Shown here: positions 61,870-64,000 of the stretch, one piece after another
Numbering within the stretch: the stretch's first letter is position 1
Layout: the number at the start of each line of letters is the position of its first letter
NCBI RefSeq assembly: GCF_006715785.1
Contig: NZ_VFNX01000001.1
Span: forward strand, 2,122,501-2,186,500
Reading direction: 5' to 3'
DNA: 64,000 bases
Source: Streptomyces puniciscabiei
GTDB lineage: Bacteria > Actinomycetota > Actinomycetes > Streptomycetales > Streptomycetaceae
The notes under the pieces: model-generated
Databases searched by the model: none
What the model saw: only the letters and a program-made list of their open reading frames with translations
Told to the model about the DNA's origin: nothing
Translations under genes and position numbers: made by a program

Positions 61870-62649
61870 GTGCCCGCGAAGAACGACGGCCCCGAGACGG
61901 CCGGCTCCCCCAGCAGCAAGTCCGAGCAGACCCGCGCGCTGATCCTTGAGACCGCGATGCGGTTGTTCCAGGAGCGCGGGTACGACAAGACCACCATGCG
62001 GGCCATCGCCAAGGAGGCCGGGGTCTCCGTCGGCAACGCCTACTACTACTTCGAGGGCAAGGAACACCTGATCCAGGGCTTCTACGACCGGATCGCCGCC
62101 GAGCACCAGGCGGCGGTCCGCGAGGTCCTGGAGCGGGAGACCGACCTGGAGGCGCGGCTCGCGGGCGTGCTGACCGTCTGGCTCGACATCGCCCGCCCCT
62201 ACCACGAGTTCGCCGTGCAGTTCTTCAAGAACGCCGCCGACCCCGACAGCCCGCTCAGCCCCTTCTCCCCGGAGAGCGAGCACGCCCGCGAGCAGGCCAT
62301 CGCCGTCCACCGCGAGGTGCTGGCGGGCTCCAAGTCCAAGGTCGCCCCCGAACTGCGGGAGGTGCTCCCGGAGTTGATGTGGCTCTCCCAGATGGGCCTG
62401 GTCCTGTACTGGGTCTTCGACCGGACGGAAGGGCGCGAGCGCAGTTACCGCCTGGCCCGCCGGGGCGCCCGGCTGACCGCACGCGGCGTGGCGCTCGCCC
62501 GCTTCCGCGTGTTGCGCCCCCTGGTCCTGGAGGTCCATGAGCTGTTCACGGACTTCCTGCCCGGCATGACGAAGGCACTGCCGGATCCCCGTACCAAGGG
62601 GACCGGGGGAACCAGGGGGGCCAAGGGGCGCGGCGAGCCGGCCGGCTGA
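61870..62649 (+). CDS. TetR-family regulator
   Basis: 259 residues. HTH SEQTRALILETAMRLFQERGYDKTTMRAIAKEAGVSVGNAYYYFEGKEHLIQGFY, ligand domain, and a Gly/Lys-rich tail. Probably binds the two TTGAACxCGTTCAA sites at 60813 and 60858 (inference from proximity and spacing). GTG 61870 closely follows a -10-like TTAGGCT, so leaderless expression is possible. Confidence 0.88.
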   Translation: MPAKNDGPETAGSPSSKSEQTRALILETAMRLFQERGYDKTTMRAIAKEAGVSVGNAYYYFEGKEHLIQGFYDRIAAEHQAAVREVLERETDLEARLAGVLTVWLDIARPYHEFAVQFFKNAADPDSPLSPFSPESEHAREQAIAVHREVLAGSKSKVAPELREVLPELMWLSQMGLVLYWVFDRTEGRERSYRLARRGARLTARGVALARFRVLRPLVLEVHELFTDFLPGMTKALPDPRTKGTGGTRGAKGRGEPAG

Positions 62650-64000
62650 TCAGATCCACTGCAGACGCCACAGACGGAACACGCCCGTGCCGTCGTCCAG
62701 GTACTGACTGCCGCCCACGTCCTCGGTGCTGACCACGTACTCCTTGCGCTGCCACAGCGGGATCAGCGGGACGTCCTGGGCTACGTCCGCCTGGATGTCC
62801 TTGAAGTCGTTCGCGGCCCGGCTGCGGTCGGCGTACCGCTGGCTGTCCTGGATGAGACTGTCGACCAGCTTGTTGCTGTACCCGGTGCTCATCGTGGAGC
62901 CCGTGCCGACGAGCGCGGCGCCGAAGGTGTCCGGGTCGGGATAGTCGGGCACCCAGCCGACCGCCCACGCGTCCATCTTCCCGGCGGCCCAGCGCTTCTG
63001 GAAGTCGGTCCACTCGTACCCCTGGACGTCCACCTTGAACAGGCCGCCGGCCTCCAGCTGCCGCTTCAGCGCCGCGGCCTCCTGCTCGCCCACGCCCCGG
63101 TTCCTGCCGTAGCCGAACGTGAAGCGCACCGGCAGGCTGACCCCGGCCTGGCTGAGCAGCGCCCGCGCCTTCTGGACGCTCTGCGTCGGGTAGTCGTCGA
63201 AGTACGACGTGGTGTGGCCGGTGATGCCGGTCGGGATCAGCGAGTACAGCGGGTCGACCGTGCCCTCGTAGACGGTCGAGGCGAGCTGCTCGCGGTTGAC
63301 CAGCCAGGCCATCGCGCGCCGCACCCGCACGTCGTGCAGGGGGGAGTCGGCGCGCGTGTTGAGGTACAGGTTGCGGGTCTCGGCGCTGTCGGACTCGGTG
63401 ACCCGCTGGTTGGGGTCGCTCGGGTTCAGCTGGGAGAGCACGTCCGGCGGCAGCTCCCGGGTGGCGACGTCGACCTGCCCCGCCTTCCAGGCGCTGTCGA
63501 GCTTCGCGGAGTCGGCGTAGTACCGCAGCTCGATCGGGCGGCCGGTGCCGGTGAGATAGCCCCGGTAGTGGCCGTTCGGCTCCAGGACGGCCTTGTCGTT
63601 GCTGGTGTACGACGTCAGGGTGTACGGGCCGGTGCCGTCGACGTCGGTGCCCTTGCGCAGGGAGTCGGCCGGGTACTTCTCCTTGTCCACGATCGCCCCG
63701 GCGCCCGTGGCGACCTTCAGCGGCCAGGTGGCGTCCGGGGACGACAGATGGAACGTGACGGTCGTCGCGCTGTCGGCGGTCACCGAGCCGAGCGTGGAGA
63801 ACAGCGAGGCCGGGCCGACATCGGAGTTGATCTTCTTGACCCGGTCGAAGGAGTACTTCACGTCCTCGGCCGTCATCGCGCGTCCGCTCGGGAAGGTGAT
63901 CCCGGAGCGCAGCGTGCACCGGTACGTCCGCAGACCGCCGCCCTCGAAGGCGCAGCTCCGCGCCGCGTCCGGGACCGGCTCGACGCCGCCCGTCTCGAAC
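62650..64000 (-). CDS. ABC transporter substrate-binding protein, family 5 (N-terminus beyond right edge)
   Basis: At least 450 residues: RCTLRSGITFPSGRAMTAEDVKYSFDRVKKI, DGTGPYTLTSYTSNDKAVLEPNGHYRG, VRVRRAMAWLVNREQLASTVYEG and AVGWVPDYPDPDTF are the oligopeptide/dipeptide SBP signature. The open frame runs without stop to 64000, so signal peptide and start lie outside. Convergent with the TetR gene, stop next to stop. Confidence 0.9.
   Translation of the reverse strand, partial: FETGGVEPVPDAARSCAFEGGGLRTYRCTLRSGITFPSGRAMTAEDVKYSFDRVKKINSDVGPASLFSTLGSVTADSATTVTFHLSSPDATWPLKVATGAGAIVDKEKYPADSLRKGTDVDGTGPYTLTSYTSNDKAVLEPNGHYRGYLTGTGRPIELRYYADSAKLDSAWKAGQVDVATRELPPDVLSQLNPSDPNQRVTESDSAETRNLYLNTRADSPLHDVRVRRAMAWLVNREQLASTVYEGTVDPLYSLIPTGITGHTTSYFDDYPTQSVQKARALLSQAGVSLPVRFTFGYGRNRGVGEQEAAALKRQLEAGGLFKVDVQGYEWTDFQKRWAAGKMDAWAVGWVPDYPDPDTFGAALVGTGSTMSTGYSNKLVDSLIQDSQRYADRSRAANDFKDIQADVAQDVPLIPLWQRKEYVVSTEDVGGSQYLDDGTGVFRLWRLQWI

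Overview
The window is chromosomal DNA of a Streptomyces or very close relative. It has extreme GC content, many GTG starts, leaderless promoters, dense ECF sigma factors, and the afsQ1-afsQ2-sigQ locus. From memory, gene order follows the S. coelicolor core region around SCO4919 to SCO4850. I see no tRNA, rRNA, insertion sequence, prophage or CRISPR array.

Left part (1-34 kb): a flavoprotein reductase cut by the window edge is followed by nucleoside genes interleaved with unrelated ones. These are purine nucleoside phosphorylase plus a PGM2-like sugar mutase (1.7-4.3 kb); deoC with two aldehyde dehydrogenases (7.0-10.3 kb); adenosine deaminase (17.2-18.4 kb); and a nucleoside ABC importer operon ending in cdd and deoA (24.8-30.5 kb), with a separate BmpA-type binding lipoprotein (30.7-31.8 kb). 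The 12-bp palindrome CTACGCGCGTAG, or a close variant, lies at the promoter of each of these five units. Together they form a complete import-and-catabolism route: uptake, deamination, phosphorolysis, pentose-1-phosphate isomerisation, deoxyribose-5-phosphate cleavage and acetaldehyde oxidation. Between them lie sigQ and afsQ1Q2 with a matching AfsQ1-type box, a LysR/MFS pair, an ECF sigma factor overlapping a STAS gene, an AEC transporter, a Uma2 protein, an M20 amidohydrolase and a methyltransferase.

Middle part (34-44 kb): a GC-rich minisatellite with a 40-bp higher-order unit lies next to a decayed DUF5701 gene. A nonulosonic-acid cell-wall polymer cluster follows: NeuB-type synthase, CMP-nonulosonate synthetase fused to a HAD phosphatase, two polysialyltransferase-like enzymes, a DUF6716 protein, a GT2 glycosyltransferase and an acyltransferase. 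It matches the cluster linked in S. coelicolor to a Kdn-containing teichulosonic acid.

Right part (44-64 kb): a TetR/flavin monooxygenase pair with two palindromic operators, a LysE exporter, a cobalamin mutase large subunit without its B12 domain, an L,D-transpeptidase, two tandem paralogous ECF sigma genes with a membrane partner, DUF4328 and GH20 genes, an OHCU-decarboxylase-like gene, the sdhCDAB operon with a textbook terminator, a VOC protein, a membrane protein/DCC/TetR cluster with two matched operators, and the C-terminal part of an oligopeptide-type binding protein running off the right edge.

The strongest observations are the shared nucleoside operator, two genes whose Shine-Dalgarno sequence points at a non-canonical start (ATC for the nucleoside ABC ATPase, ACG for a PspC protein), the fused NeuA-HAD enzyme with a low-complexity insert, and several self-consistent operator pairs.
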